Numbered from the stretch's first letter, positions 26,926 to 39,846 are shown. The stretch: DNA of 64,000 nucleotides from Sesamum alatum (GCA_034509735.1 JACGWO010000010.1:4030001-4094000), one strand, 5' to 3'. Program-made: numbers and translations. The notes: generated from the letters alone by a model not told the origin.

Positions 26926-27465
26926 ATGTACAGATATAAATATAATAACTCAAACAACAATCAATCGTGGACGGACTATGCATATAAAATGTTCCAACGG
27001 TGGTCCGCTAGATCCGTTGAGCATGTGGTCATGACATTCGATCAAATCCAACAGACTGCCTCTGTGGTTACGAGACATTATTATGGACAGGGGTGTAACA
27101 CTCACGTTGTGAAAATTGCAACACAAGAGTGTTCATGTGGCAAATGGAATCAATTTGGAATACCATGCTCTCATGCTCAAAAGGTATGCGCTGCATATAG
27201 GCTTAACGCTGCATCAATGGTTAAGCAATATTATGCTTTAATGCCTTACCGAATGACATATTCTGAATCTTTTCAACCGATAATGGCGGAAGACTATTGG
27301 GATATTCCCAATTTTCAATTGGTCCACGATGATACTCTTCGTACATCAACTCGTCCGGGTCGACGCCAAAGTACCCGAATACCTAATGAAATGGATTGGG
27401 CACAAGCTCGTGCACGACAACAAATTCGCAGTCAATCCCGACGAAACCAAGGTCCTTCAAGCTAA
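26926..27465 (+). pseudogene. MURA-type MULE transposase, C-terminal part with SWIM zinc finger
   Basis: This is a 179-aa open frame. Its SWIM finger reads CSCGKWNQFGIPCSHA (CxCx(n)CxH), preceded by the usual THVVKIATQE strand. It is followed by NAASMVKQYYALMPYR and FQPIMAEDYW, the conserved post-SWIM segment of plant MULE transposases. A basic Arg/Gln/Ser tail ends the protein. The MuDR N-terminal domain and the DDE catalytic domain are missing, so the ATG at 26926 is internal to the ancestral protein. It lies head-to-head with the PMD gene; the junction is at about 26830-26925. It is a remnant that cannot catalyse transposition. Confidence 0.85.
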
Positions 27466-27738
27466 AGTAACGTCCAAAAGCACGGTCGTAGACGACAAAA
27501 TAATGTACCAAATACTTGAATACACATTTTTATGTAATTTTTTAATGTATTATTTTTAATTCTAAATTTTTATAATCATAATTCTTTAAATTATCATAAA
27601 ATCAATTATTTTTTTTTAATGAATAATCATAATTAACCTGAAATAATAAAATAAAATTTAATTAGTAAATTTTATTAAATATATTAACAATTAAATATAA
27701 TTAAAAAATGAAATTAAAAAAAAAAAAAAAAAAAAAAA

Positions 27739-27864
27739 GGGTCGCCGGCCCAGCTGGCGACCATGGATCGCCGACTGGGCTGGCGACCCACTATATTTTT
27801 GCAACTTTTGCCGCTTTTGCGGCAAACGTGTAATTTTTTTTTTATAATAAAAATATAAATAAGC
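27739..27864. repeat. Right terminal inverted repeat of the MULE
   Basis: Two hairpin copies (27739-27762 and 27763-27795, 'gggtcgccggcccagctggc' type) are followed by 'gcaacttttgccgcttttgc' and the AT-rich end. Read from the minus strand this mirrors the left end. The right copy of the hairpin is more diverged than the left. Confidence 0.85.
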
Positions 27865-27875
27865 CAACTCAAATT

Positions 27876-29374
27876 CGATTAAGTTAGTTAAAATTATTAA
27901 AATGGGCTTGAAACTATCAAATCACTCTAGCCCCTGCACCTGTGATTCAATTACAGCTTCTTTAAATTTTGATCAATAATCAAATTTATTCAAAATTTAA
28001 AATTTCAGACTCAATAATAATTCGAATTAATTTAAAGAATAATGCATTTTATTTGACTCAATTTGTTTGCATACTTAACTTTGGATTCGGGTGCAGTTAA
28101 AAAAATATACTTATTCAATAGTTGATGAATTGAAAAATTGTTCCACAATACTTAACGATGAGGGAGACGAAAAAGTTGTTACTAATGTATAATCAATAAT
28201 TTAATATGAATTGTTTGAGTTGTTCTATTATGAACAATTTTATTTGTACTTAAAAATTCTTTTTCGACTTGAATTTGAGTTAAATCATAAACAATTAATT
28301 TTATTTGTAATTGATACATTAAATTTTTTTTTTTAATCTGTAGAACAAATAAAAAATTAAAAAAATCGAGTTTGACTTGCCCCAACGGATTTTGTACCGG
28401 GGCGGGACGGGCAGGTCCCGGGTCCTTCCCGGAGTTGGCAGGGCGGGACGAGAGCCGTCCGGTTGCCACCCCTACGTGGAACAGACAATTCTTCCCTGTT
28501 TATATTGGCCCTCCATCAAATATGGATTTTGGCAAACCCACTCTTTCTTATTACCTTTAATATCTTTTTCAACTATTTACTAACTTAAACACCGAAAGAC
28601 CATTAGCAGGGGTTCCCGACGTGATTCTTACGGTGGTGCATTGCAGGCTCACTTTTCGAGAATCAAGAGGTACCCATTGCATTTGAAGTAGTAATCACCG
28701 AAAGATCAATCAAATATACCTTGTTCTATTTTTTATTTTATTTTTTTGGAACAAATAGTAAATAATACTCCATAGAAATTTTTGCTGGGAAAAAAAATTA
28801 AACTGACCAAGTACTTAAGAGTTTGATGCATAAACTAAAATGAAAGATTCTCAGATAACTTGTAAATGTCAAAATTTCTCTACACATTCGGTTTAAGTCG
28901 CAACTACATAAAACCCGCTGATTGACTGTCAAGAAGCCATGAAAGGTTACAAACCCGCTTTCTAATGCTCTTACACAGTAGTACATCACCTTCACAAGCT
29001 GACTGTCTGGGCTGCCAACTTGGCTGATTTGAACAAGCTCTGCGTAGTCAGATCAAGCAATGACCTCAACATTATGGTCGGCCTAGACCATGAGATACAG
29101 AAAATGCTTCTCATCACCTGTAACATATTTCTAACCATAACCGTCCGGTTCCATCTTTCGATCTACAGGGCGACTACGTATATATACTATTGTGAAACAA
29201 ATTCAGCAAAGTATGCATGAAAATTGCTTCCCACGGAGATAGACGAGCCTCCTGGTTCTAACTTTGGTGACGTGCCTCTTCTTCCAGAAATCGGCAGAGT
29301 TAAGATTCTTCTCAGTAGACTACAAGGGTTAGTTATGCGTTTCTTGATCTAAAAGATTTAGTAGGATGGAAAAT
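27876..29374. other. Intergenic: MULE to NRAP 3' end
   Basis: AT-rich, with no supported gene. It contains the GC-rich hAT-like end at 28380-28474. The part nearest 29374 must include the NRAP 3' UTR. Confidence 0.55.
28380..28474 (-). mobile_element. Possible hAT-type element terminus
   Basis: A strongly GC-rich block ends in 'ccggttgccacccctacg'. Read on the minus strand that is the TAGGGGTGGCAACCGG start seen at many plant hAT or hAT-MITE ends, followed by the usual G/C-rich 'cccgtc..' subterminal repeats. I did not find the other end, so this is a fragment at best. Confidence 0.35.
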
Positions 29375-32300
29375 TCAAGTGCTTAGTTTTGGGGCCTTGA
29401 GGAAATGTACACTTTTTACAAATCCCTTGCCAAGTTGACCCACAGCTTTCAGTGCGTCAAGTAGATCGTTTTCCTCGCCATTATCATCTCTTCCTCGCTT
29501 CTGAGACCATAGATGGACAGTCAAGAAACACAATTACAGCATGCTATAAAAGTCTCAGAATGAGGAACCATTTTTACCTTGGAACTTTTATTTCCACATG
29601 TGAGGCCAATGGCATCGCCTCCAAAAGAATCATACCACACTTTAAATACGTCGGGAAACTCTCTCTGTGCATGTGGTGGCGGATAAACGGCTCAGATACA
29701 AGGTAATGATATCAGTTAGCAAATATGGAAATAAGTTTTGCTACTTGCCTCAATGTTGGTGATAAAATATCTTAGTGGATCAAAGTTCACCATCAGTTTG
29801 TTCTTCAGTTCCTCCAAATTTCCTTTCATATCTCCAGGCGATAGGAAGGGTTGGAAAGTTTTGCTAGCTCTCCCACATAGCACGTGCCTCCCTGCACGGA
29901 AGGAAATCGAATTAGATGTCCCGTAACAGTAAACAAGAAGTTACATTTTACATGTGCAGCAATGGATATGAAGAGTGGCAGTTTCCTCCATGAGCACACA
30001 CCAGGGAGGGCAAACGAACCTTGTTTGACTTCAGATGGGAACAGAAGGCGATGTGGATAAGGCAGTTTATCCCTGTGAAGGAGTACGACAGCATTGTAGT
30101 TGTTCAGAGGTGTGCGGAAAAGGCGCTGCATGATAAACAAATGCAGATTTTAACTGAAACCAGTGAATAGACCAAAATAATCTGAAAAAAATTAAAGGGC
30201 CTTCACTCACTTCCCATCCATAAGAATCAATCTGATTATTCATGATGCTGTTAGTCAAAAAATTTGCACTGCTGGTTGCATATGCCGCCAATCGCTTAAG
30301 GTCCTGATACATCAATCACTCATATTAACGCCAAATACCATTTAAAACAAACATAAGTTTCCAAATGCACCCAGAACAAAGTAAGGTTATTTTTCACAGA
30401 AGGGAACCGACAAAGAGAGGTTCTTAAGAAGGTTTCCACTTCAAAGCAAATTTTTTATCTTCACTAAAGATTCAAGACCACACTACCAAGAGTTCCACTA
30501 ACAAAAGATTCAACTAAGTGAGAGATCATGACTGAACAAACCCGGATTTCTAGAGCTACTTACTGCTGCTGTCGGTGATTGCCCGGTCCAAGCTTCAGAT
30601 TCCTTGTCATAAGCAGTTGCCAAAAACATAGCAGGTTTAACATTCTGCAGATTCTTTTCATACTCTTTCCTATTTGACATGAAATTCTCCTATCCGACAT
30701 AAATATGTGCAGAGCTCCATCAATACAAAAGTTCAGGAAAGTTACTCAAGAAATAAGCAAAAGAAGAAAAACAAAGATTTTAGATGGAACACTTGCATTT
30801 ATTTCTTTGACATCAGCAGGAGTTAGATCACCATTGATGTCGATAGTTAAAGGAGAAAAATTCCAGTCATACTCCGACAGCAATCTTAGGAATCTGCAAA
30901 AAAAGTAAATATGCTCAATAGCAAAATTTGAAGAGATAAACAAGAAAAGTTAATGTTGATCAAATAAAAATAAGGACCACACAGATTCAAAGAGTATACT
31001 ACAAAACCACAAGATTAAATTTTCTACATACGGACTACCTTTGGAATGGATCATGTCATGGTGCTACAGTTAAATCTGAACCCACTACTCATTGTTGTCT
31101 ACAGACCAAAGCAAATTATTTGAATCTTGGATTGGCAAAATGGGGCACCTAGATCCGTCAAGAAAGAACCCATTTAGGGAAGTCAATGTTTGGATTCAAA
31201 ATGGCTGCAACCCTTCCTACCCTACAGAATTTCATATATGTATATATATATTTATAATATATACATATATTATCTGATTTTCTTTCATAAAACAGCCAGG
31301 TCCCACCCCCCATGTCAGACCAAAGCTCAAATTGAAAAAATGAATGGTGCCCAGAAAAAGAAAAGTTCTCCATGTCCATGTTTGGAGACAAATGGGGTTC
31401 AACATCTTGCGCCCTTTCGTCTTTCCATGGAGACGTTCACGAGCCCTTAACAGGCCAAACAAGACGATTCCCTTTTCATCTTCCATTTTTTCCCTACATA
31501 ATTTTTCCTTTCCGTAATCCTTTGCTCCAACCCAAGCAAACTACAAAAGGATTACTTTCTACCATGCCTGGTTGAGCTCTATTTCACCAATAACAATAGC
31601 TGGAAAACTGAAATTTTCTTCAGACATGTCAAATAAATGGGAAGCCCAACTAATTTTCTCAATAATGAGGTACTATAAAGCTGTCAGGGCAAAGTTTTCC
31701 TTGTTCTGCCCCTGTCTGCTTTCCCTGACACCATTCAACAACAAATACTTTTATTTTTTCCCCTACATTCTCCTCTCTTTTAATAGATAACACTAATGCT
31801 TGTGCTGCATTTCCAACAGCCAAAATGAGTAAAACCGACGGAAAACTTAGAGGAAATATACACAGTAGACGTAGTGATTAATCCCAGACATACTAGAATC
31901 TCATATTCATGTCGAGCAGAATACTCAACGAGTCATGGTAAGATTCCAAACTGCAGAAACACCTCATGCAATGTTGTTAATAATGATGAAAAGCAAGAAA
32001 GCAAATCCTCACAAAGTTTGAAATAAATATAGTAAAGAAAAGCCAAAGACTTAGTAAAGAATTGAACAGGAGTCCATAAAGGATATACACCCCATTCAAA
32101 GAGAGAGAATTTGATAAAGTAAAATGCTTTATATGGGAAAAAAATCAACCTTAAAAATCCAGTTATCCGGGAGCATGGTGGTCTGAATGGCAAAGGCTTC
32201 AAAAATAAGTGTGCAACCAACAGCTCAATTGCCTCTTCTGTTAGTGAGTTTGAAAATAGATGTGCTGATACCCAGCGTTTTGCAAGCCTTGAAAATGAAC

Positions 32301-35300
32301 CAAACAATATCCAAGTTAGAATTTGGACAAAAGGTGCTTCTTTCTTGGTACTTTTGGTCAGTATGGAAGAACAAGTTAAATTTCTCACCGAACAACAGGC
32401 CCATATATAGGGTAACGGCCTCGCAAACCATTAATCATGCTAGAATGTTGACCACGAAGAAAAAGTTTCTTGTCTGAAGAGAGAACACGCTTCGTTTGTG
32501 CACCACCTAAAAATGTGAAGAATGACATTCAAGGTTAAAGATGTTGATTGTAGCTGCAACAGAAGATTTGGTAACTGACCAGGGGAAGAAAAAGATCTAG
32601 TACCCTGTCGTTTGACCAAGCTCAAACCTCTCTCATGTAAAATTTTAAGACGAAACGCGTATCCAGACATGAAAACATCTACATCATCCTCTGTAGCTGT
32701 ACATGTAATCCCCCGTTTGGTGTGTAGGCTGACAAGCAGTACAATCAGATCAATAATTCATATGCTGTTTTTTTTTTTTTTTTGGACAAAAATCAAATCA
32801 AAACCAACCTTTCCGCAATTTTGAGGAGAAATGCAGACTTAGTCTTCTCCATAGCAAGTTCATCCATTGGCCAGTTTCCAGAACCTTCCAGCTATAGGGA
32901 AGTAAGAATTGGGTTCCCAAAAAGTATTGACGGATAAGAATCGAAAACATATATTATCAGCTGTTCTTGCCTGAATCATAACTTCCAGCGGTTGAATACA
33001 GGTTTCAGTATGTTTCTCCAGTCTTATACGACTGCCCTCTTCATGTGCTAATGGATGCGGTGAGGGAGGAAAGACAGATGTCAACCTAAAAGCTGCAGTA
33101 TTGGTAACCATTTAGCATTACCTGACAGTATAGAAGTGATGGTTGTGCTTAACCCCCACATTGTTCTAAAAGAAAGGTGGGAGGAGGAAAGGATAGAGAA
33201 TATAAGATGTAGATAACTTGTTGAGGCCCGAACTCTGGCGAGCATGTGATTGTGGATTATGGTAGAGTGGGGGGTGGGGTGGTGGAGGGCAATTCATTTG
33301 AAAAAGAAACCTGAATCGAGGGGCTGCACGCTGGATATCCTTAGAGGAATGTCGTCAAGACCTCGTAATTGCTTTGAGAGGTCATCAAATGCCTTCAACA
33401 AATTTTTAGATAAGGAAATAGGGTCTGAAACATATAACAATCATTAGTGATTTAGGTCATCGCCGAACTTCTAAATATAATGACAGAATAACAAGAAACA
33501 TAAAAACACTACCTCTATTGCCATGGCAAAGCACAAAATCAAGTTGATCTACAATAGGAATGATATTTTGTTTCGGAAGGGACAGATGACGCATTAGAAC
33601 ATGCTCAGTCATTTCCTTTATAATGAGATGTTTTTCCCATTCCTCATGCTCCCACACTATTAAAATCACAGCAGTGTAAGGTATATCATATAATTACCAC
33701 TAGTGTCGCACAGCAGCAAGAGATGTAAATATTATGAATCCTCACCTGCAACTTCAGCAATTTTACCATCACGAAACCATCTAAGTGTAGCTTTATCCCC
33801 CCAGAACTTTCTAAATTCTGCGGCCTATTGCAATAAGGAATCCACTGAGAAAGGCTAGAGAGATACACAAAATTTACATATGAAAACCCTCCAAAAACTT
33901 AGGTAAGCAAAAGTAAACCACCTTATCTCTGTCTTCGGGACTTGGACCAATGACCGCCTGTTTGAAGGCTTCCTCCATAGATCCAATTGCAATCCCAATA
34001 AACATAGCTTCTCTATCCAGTATAGATAAACCCTAAAAGTTTTTTAAAAAAAAAAAAAAATTACAAGCTGGAGTAAAAAACATTCTCCCCCGGGAAGACA
34101 CTTCAAATATCACATACTAACTATTAGATTTCTTACATTCTCAAAATCGTATTCAGAAGAAGCATTTCTCCAGATTACGCGAATAAGCTTAGTTCTCCCT
34201 CTCAATGCTTGATCGATTACACACAGTACCTTCTGCTCATAAGACCTCCAACATTCATCATCCAAGCAAAATCCGGAAACATGGAAATCATGGTTGTCCT
34301 TCAAGTTCAATCTAAAGGGCCAACGTGTGAGGCAAGAAGCAAGCAAACAGATGGTACTAAAGTAACAGATGAAAACAGTCATATGTTCTGGTAAACTTAT
34401 ACATCATTACATCTTTCAGATCAAAAAAAAAAAAAAAAACATCATTTTATCCTATATACCAATTTCATATTCAGTTCTTTCTTAACTCTTATCTACTCTA
34501 TGATGACAGTGCTAGAAACATGGGAAATCATGGTTGTCCTTCAAGTTCAATCTAAAATGGAAATGTGCAAGAAGCAAGCAAACAGATGGTAATAAAGTAA
34601 CAGGTGAATATATTCATATGTTCAAGTAAATTTATACATTATTACATCCTAGACACCAACTTTGCATTTAGTTCTTTCTTAACTCTTTTCAACTCTATTA
34701 TGACCGTGCTAGCTATGTTTCTAGCTTATTTTCTGCCTAATCTGTCATCCTCATTCTGAAGCAGATGACTCTACATGTGTCTGGTTCTCCAGTTTGCATT
34801 GCTCAGTGGTGAATCTTGTCTCTTTTTCATTAGCAGATTCTTGAATCTTTGAAAAGACTCAAGCATACATTTACAATCATTGCTTGATATCACACACCTC
34901 TGTTTCTTTTGTGCAGAAACTGGTAATATCAGCCTTGTGGATGTACTAACATTAAGCTATAGCCATAGTCTGCAATTGACTAAGTAATGCTATTAAGTTA
35001 TCTACAAATCAATGACAAAAATTGTTGGAAGACCCAAATACACATGCATACATATATATATATATGAATTGTGATGTACCTTATGCAATAGTCATACTTG
35101 GCAGGATAGTCAATCTTGGTCATAAAGATCTCATCAAAACCCCCATCTGTACATTTATCCATGCAAGTAAGTGCCAGACCAGCCTCATCGCGGAGCTGAA
35201 AACAGAATTTTTAGATATGATGTTAGCAGAAATATGATCGGTCCAAACAGCAATCCATGCCTATCCTTATGGAAGATATTCAAAGATCCAACCTCTTGGA

Positions 35301-38300
35301 AACCACTTGGTGACATCCGAAATGCCATGTTGTAGTTGGCAAATGAATCACAAATGATTATTGGAAATGATTGCAATTTTGTCTTCCTGTCCTGCAACTC
35401 CAAACTTGGACATCAATAACATCATTTTTAAGGAGAATAGTGTAATTATTACTAGTACAGAGGCACATACTCAATAATTGGCACTCAAGCAGAACAAATT
35501 GTCAGGACAAATCTTGTACATGATTAAATTTAACTGTTCCAATCCCAAAGTTAAGGAAACTCGGCAAGTAGCACTCAAGTGAGAGGAATGAAAGACAAGG
35601 CATCTTCCAAAACATGAAAATCTGTCTTACAGGAACGGGTGGGTATATCTCAAGACAGAAACGTTTCTTATATCTTTTGTTTTTTTGAAAGGAAATGTTT
35701 CTTATATCTATAAGTATGCATAAAACTGACACAAACAGGGGAATCTGCATTATATCTAATAGAAGATTAAAGTTCACACTCTGTAAATCTCTGAAGGTCC
35801 AGAAGAGGAGCATAATTGCTTAGTTCATCGTATTTGAATTAAGTGCAAAGCCTTCTGTTAACGGTGACTAGCTCAACACAAATGAGGACAACTGGAGGAA
35901 TGGAAGTAATTAAGTAGCAACCAAATGAAACTAAAGAAACTGAGATAAGTTTAGTTGGAAGCTGAACATCGGTTAAAATACCTTATCTGAAATGCTTCTT
36001 TCACCTTCAGGTTGAAAGAAGAGTCCAGTATCCCATACTTTGGAATTGGCTGCAAAAGATAAAGGCCGAGTTATTTGAGAGATACTTTCCATGGATAATA
36101 TTTGCTGAATGTTTTGTTCTCTCAAGATGGCATAACTGGAAGTTAATCATTCAGATGTTCAACAGAAAACTGAGACGGGTTTGTCTTGAAGACAGAAACT
36201 AAACATGAGCAGTGACAATCATTGTGAGCATCTTTTACAAACAGAAGTAAGGTTAAAAACTGCTCAATGTTTTACTAATAACTCAAGCAACACGAATATG
36301 AGACAGACTAACAAATCCAACAAGATGAATGTAAGCTGGCGACTAACACGACCCCAATAGTCAAGCAGCCATCAAAACAATTACAATCATATCATGAAGC
36401 ATTTAGTCATCTCCGAGCGGCAGAACAGTAGTTCACCATGGTTACATATTGAGAAGTTGCCATTATGAAGAACCCCTACTACCATAGCAATTACGTGGAA
36501 GGAGACTAACCAGGTGTGAATGGACAGACTAAAATGAATAAATTTACTGTTCCAGCATTTCAGTATAACAGATTTACAGTCAAAATACCCGATAAAACAC
36601 TATATCATTGAATGGGAACATCTCCTAAACATTACCCTTGGTGTTTGAGATGGAGAATAACAATGAGCAGGTTCTGAAACATAATGACTAAATTAAGCAA
36701 AAATATCAAGAATTGAATTTATAACTGGTAGAAGAACTCGTATTTTAATGACGAGCAATTCTAAGTGAAACATAGAGCCTGTAACCCCAATGACTTATGA
36801 CTTTGAGATCCTAAAGTGAAAATAATGTTGTTAGAGAACATCTCAGGCATCACAGTTCGGGCACAAATGTGGATCACGGGACTAGATATGACTACATGAT
36901 CACATCAATAAAGTATATCAAAGAAATCAAGTTTCATTAACCCCCATCACTTTAAGAGGCATTTCAAATCTGAAACGGTGGAAAAATAGCATCAGTCTCA
37001 GTGAAGGAACTTTTATATCCAGCAATCTACATTTCAAATTCAAGAGGATAAATCTGCAATAGTTATACCAAAATACATGTGTTATAGGGGAGACATAATG
37101 AACTTTGCACATACCAATGAAGTCCAGTGTGATGCGCAAAATCTGCTTGGGGTCCATTGAACTGTTGATTCGATTTTTACCAGACTTGGATGCAAGGTAT
37201 GCAACAATGACAGTGATCAAGAATCCACTTAAGCAGTCATGAACAATTAGAGAACTCTTCCGGGCCCAAACCTACATCATCGCATCAAATATAATTTTTC
37301 ACGACAAGAGGAAGAAAAAGAAAGGCCAGTTACGGGAAGAAACACCATACTGCTTATCATACTTTCAAAAGTAACAAAGCCTCTCTCAGTTCCTTGCATC
37401 CCGTGAAAGTTCTCTTAATGAAATCTGCATTGTCCTCAATAAACATGTCCTCCAGAATACTGCTGTTGTACTTTGGCGTAGCTGGTAAAAGACCCAATAG
37501 TGGAAAGTTAGGAATTGAGAGTTAAATTAAGTTAGCGAACAGGTGACATATAATACCTTGACTTAGGGAGCGGATGTTGGTCCTCTCAAAGTTCAATTTT
37601 GATAAGGTGAATAGAGAAGGTGCTGTGGGAATTATTTTCAGGGAAAATACAGTGTTGTCGGATAACCGTGCAGCTGGAAAATTGACAAATGAGAAGTATA
37701 AGTAGCTTGATGGGAAATCACAACTAAAGGTAAAAGGACGTGGAGCATATCCTTCGGAGAAACTAGACCTGGATAAACAACCAGTACAGGCTTGCGTGCC
37801 TCATTGTGAAATGCCGACCATTTTACATCTTGGACTAAAGAAGAAAGTTTCAAATGGTTCTTGATGATGCATAGATAAAGGAATCTTTTGGCATGGTAAC
37901 GATAATTTAGATAGTCTTTTTCATGGAAGCAATCCTGCCAAGAAATATAAAAATACTTCAAATTTCAGGAACTGCAAACTGATTTAGTTGAAACTTCTAC
38001 AACATAATGTGAGTGTCTACGCCTACTTTTATCCTTATTCCTTTGGTGAAATGGAAGATAACAAACCACCATAAGTTTATTACCTCCAGGCATAAAATTT
38101 GAACTCTTGAAGCGATAAAGAATAAATCTTCACCTGCCTAGATTTCCAAGAGCATTCTTTGCACACCTACCTCATTCCTACACCATGCAACCAAAAAGCA
38201 AGACTTGCATCTCAAAAGCCCCATCCCAACTATTATTTTAAGCCCATCCCTGATTTTGCATTCTAGAGACCAAAAATACATAACTTCTTACTCTAATGTC

Positions 38301-39191
38301 ATCATAACAACTTGTTATTCAATGATAAAGGCAGTCAATAACTCAGTACAATTTCAGAATCCAACGGAAGCAAAAATCAGTGAGCAGTGACAGGTGACAG
38401 TATCTTTTCATCAATGTCACGCAGGTCTAACCATAGGAAACCAAAAACAGAAAGAAAGATGTTGCAGAAAGGATTCTTCGGGGGACTCAAGCCCAAGTTT
38501 ATAACCTAAAAAGTAGTATAATATATAAGTGAGTTTCTTTAGAAAGAGTTTATCTTCGTTCACCCCAAATTTTACACATAATCTCGAACTACCATGAATG
38601 GCACCCCCACGTACAAAAAAAGACAAGTCTTTTCAGGATTTCAACAAATGAACACATAGTTACATAAGTTCTACCACTTCTCGCCCAGCTAAAGCTAGGC
38701 CAGCATTATTTCCTTACTGAACTGAACAAATACCTTGGGCAGTCTCAAAAAAAGATCGACGTTCACATCCGGCTTCGCAATGCATTGAAATGAATAACTT
38801 CCTCCAACTTCTACAGACTTGGGCTTCCTGAACTTAAACTCGACTTTATCTGCACCGACATCTCGAACAAACCCTGGCGCAACATCGGCTGTAACCTACC
38901 GAAATTTGCAGAAACGAAATAACAATAGATCAGCAAACTCAACCACGCAGCAACAAAAAGTTCAATACACTTTCAATCAAAAAAATAATTTTGACACCGA
39001 AAAAGCGAACGCGGCTGTGGAGAACGTACCTGGAGGCCGTCTGGGATATTGTTGATGGCTTCTCTAATGGAGGAAACGACATCGTTGATGATTGCAGTAT
39101 TTGCCGGAGAGTAATCCAGCTGAACCTCCTTTAACAGCTCTCTCAACTTCAAATTCGTTGAATCCTGATAGGTTTCTGCTCCTGAATCCAT
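29375..39191 (-). CDS. NRAP: NRAP/NOL6 (Utp22-type) nucleolar ribosome biogenesis protein
   Basis: Twenty-six exons join in frame to 1050 aa, close to the plant family length. Exons: 39191-39030, 38895-38734, 37934-37769, 37673-37557, 37481-37363, 37271-37115, 36049-35982, 35391-35293, 35195-35080, 34311-34137, 34032-33922, 33824-33746, 33656-33513, 33424-33311, 33092-32971, 32891-32809, 32728-32604, 32506-32389, 32287-32150, 30893-30797, 30689-30564, 30303-30211, 30125-30020, 29891-29749, 29664-29578 and 29500-29375 (TGA). Family blocks include ECFHEKDYLNYRYHAKR-like DCFHEKDYLNYRYHAKR, TPKYNSSILEDMFIEDNA, FLRLLSEYDWNFSPL and FKVWYDSFGGDAIGLT. NRAP (yeast Utp22) is a nucleotidyltransferase-fold scaffold that joins the small-subunit processome on pre-18S rRNA in the nucleolus. 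Introns 15 and 20 are GC-AG and intron 24 is probably GC-AG. Intron 9 carries a duplicate of the exon 10 start. Confidence 0.95.
34272..34740. repeat. ~240-bp tandem duplication spanning the NRAP exon 10 acceptor
   Basis: Blocks such as 'aaatcatggttgtccttcaa', 'agaagcaagcaaacagatgg', 'taacag.tgaa' and 'agttctttcttaactctt' occur in order from 34272 and again about 240 bp further right. The left copy contains the true exon 10 acceptor (exon starts 34311). The right copy lies in intron 9 and keeps the same acceptor and exon start at 34551. Confidence 0.85.
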
Positions 39192-39370
39192 AAGCTCTTC
39201 GAGTATTCCTCCTCCTTCTTCGTCCTCTCCTACTGAAGAACTATGCGTGTGGCCTGGAGAGGTTTGCTAAACCCTGGAACGGAATTTTGCCTTAAACCCC
39301 AGACTCCGTGAAATTGATGGGCCAATGGGCCGCTTCTTTGAGTGGACCGACCAATGGGCTTTAACTATAA

Positions 39371-39846
39371 GGGTAAATTACAGCTATTTTGACATAAACA
39401 AATACTTTCCCATTATTAGAAAAATTACAAACCTCAGGAGGGTATTGTTTCTCTGTGGAAAAAATTTAAAAAACCTCTCTCTAAGCATTGTAGTCCAAAT
39501 AAATTTTAAGAATTAAATAAAATGCCTGAAATTGATCATTTTGTTCTTAATTTTTTTTATTAAAATTATAGAAAAATCAATCAAGGCAAATTGCATTATT
39601 GGTCCTCTGTGGGAAAAACTTAAAAAACTTCTCACTGAGCATTGTGGTTCAAACAAATTTTAAGAATTAAATAAAAAAATAATTCAATACATAAGTGTAT
39701 TTTGGTCAGTTCACCCATAAAATGGATGAAAATGAGTTATTTATTAGACGGTTATAAACTTTATAGAGTTATTTGTAATTTTATAAATAATGATAGAGCA
39801 TTTGTAACTGTGTCAAACCTCAAAGGACGTAACTATAATTTATCAT
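39371..39846. repeat. MITE-like element, family A copy 1
   Basis: It starts 'gggtaaattacagc' and ends with the related inverted block '..aactataatttatc'. The interior shares several long blocks with 45439-45857: 'ttgatcattttg', 'attaaaattatagaaaaatc', 'gcattgt.gt.caaa' and 'cataaaatggatgaaaat'. The repeated core and loose inverted ends point to a non-autonomous DNA element family. Confidence 0.6.

Larger units (their letters stand above)
25058..27864. mobile_element. Mutator-like element (MULE) with 11-bp target duplication
   Basis: The element is flanked by a perfect direct repeat, caactcaaatt, at 25047-25057 and 27865-27875. MULEs typically make 8-11 bp duplications. The ends are inverted repeats: left 'cttatttatatttttattat' then 'aaattacacgtttgccgcaa', and right the same read from the minus strand. 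Inside are a SWIM-type MURA C-terminal ORF (+) and a plant mobile domain gene (-), head-to-head, both missing their 5' halves. The element lies between ARL2 and NRAP. It cannot be autonomous, since no DDE catalytic region is visible. Confidence 0.88.

Noticed and set aside
29826..29891. Apparent stop in NRAP exon 24
   Set aside because: It came from reading the wrong phase; with the G from exon 23 the exon reads GRHVLCGRASKTFQPFL and is intact.
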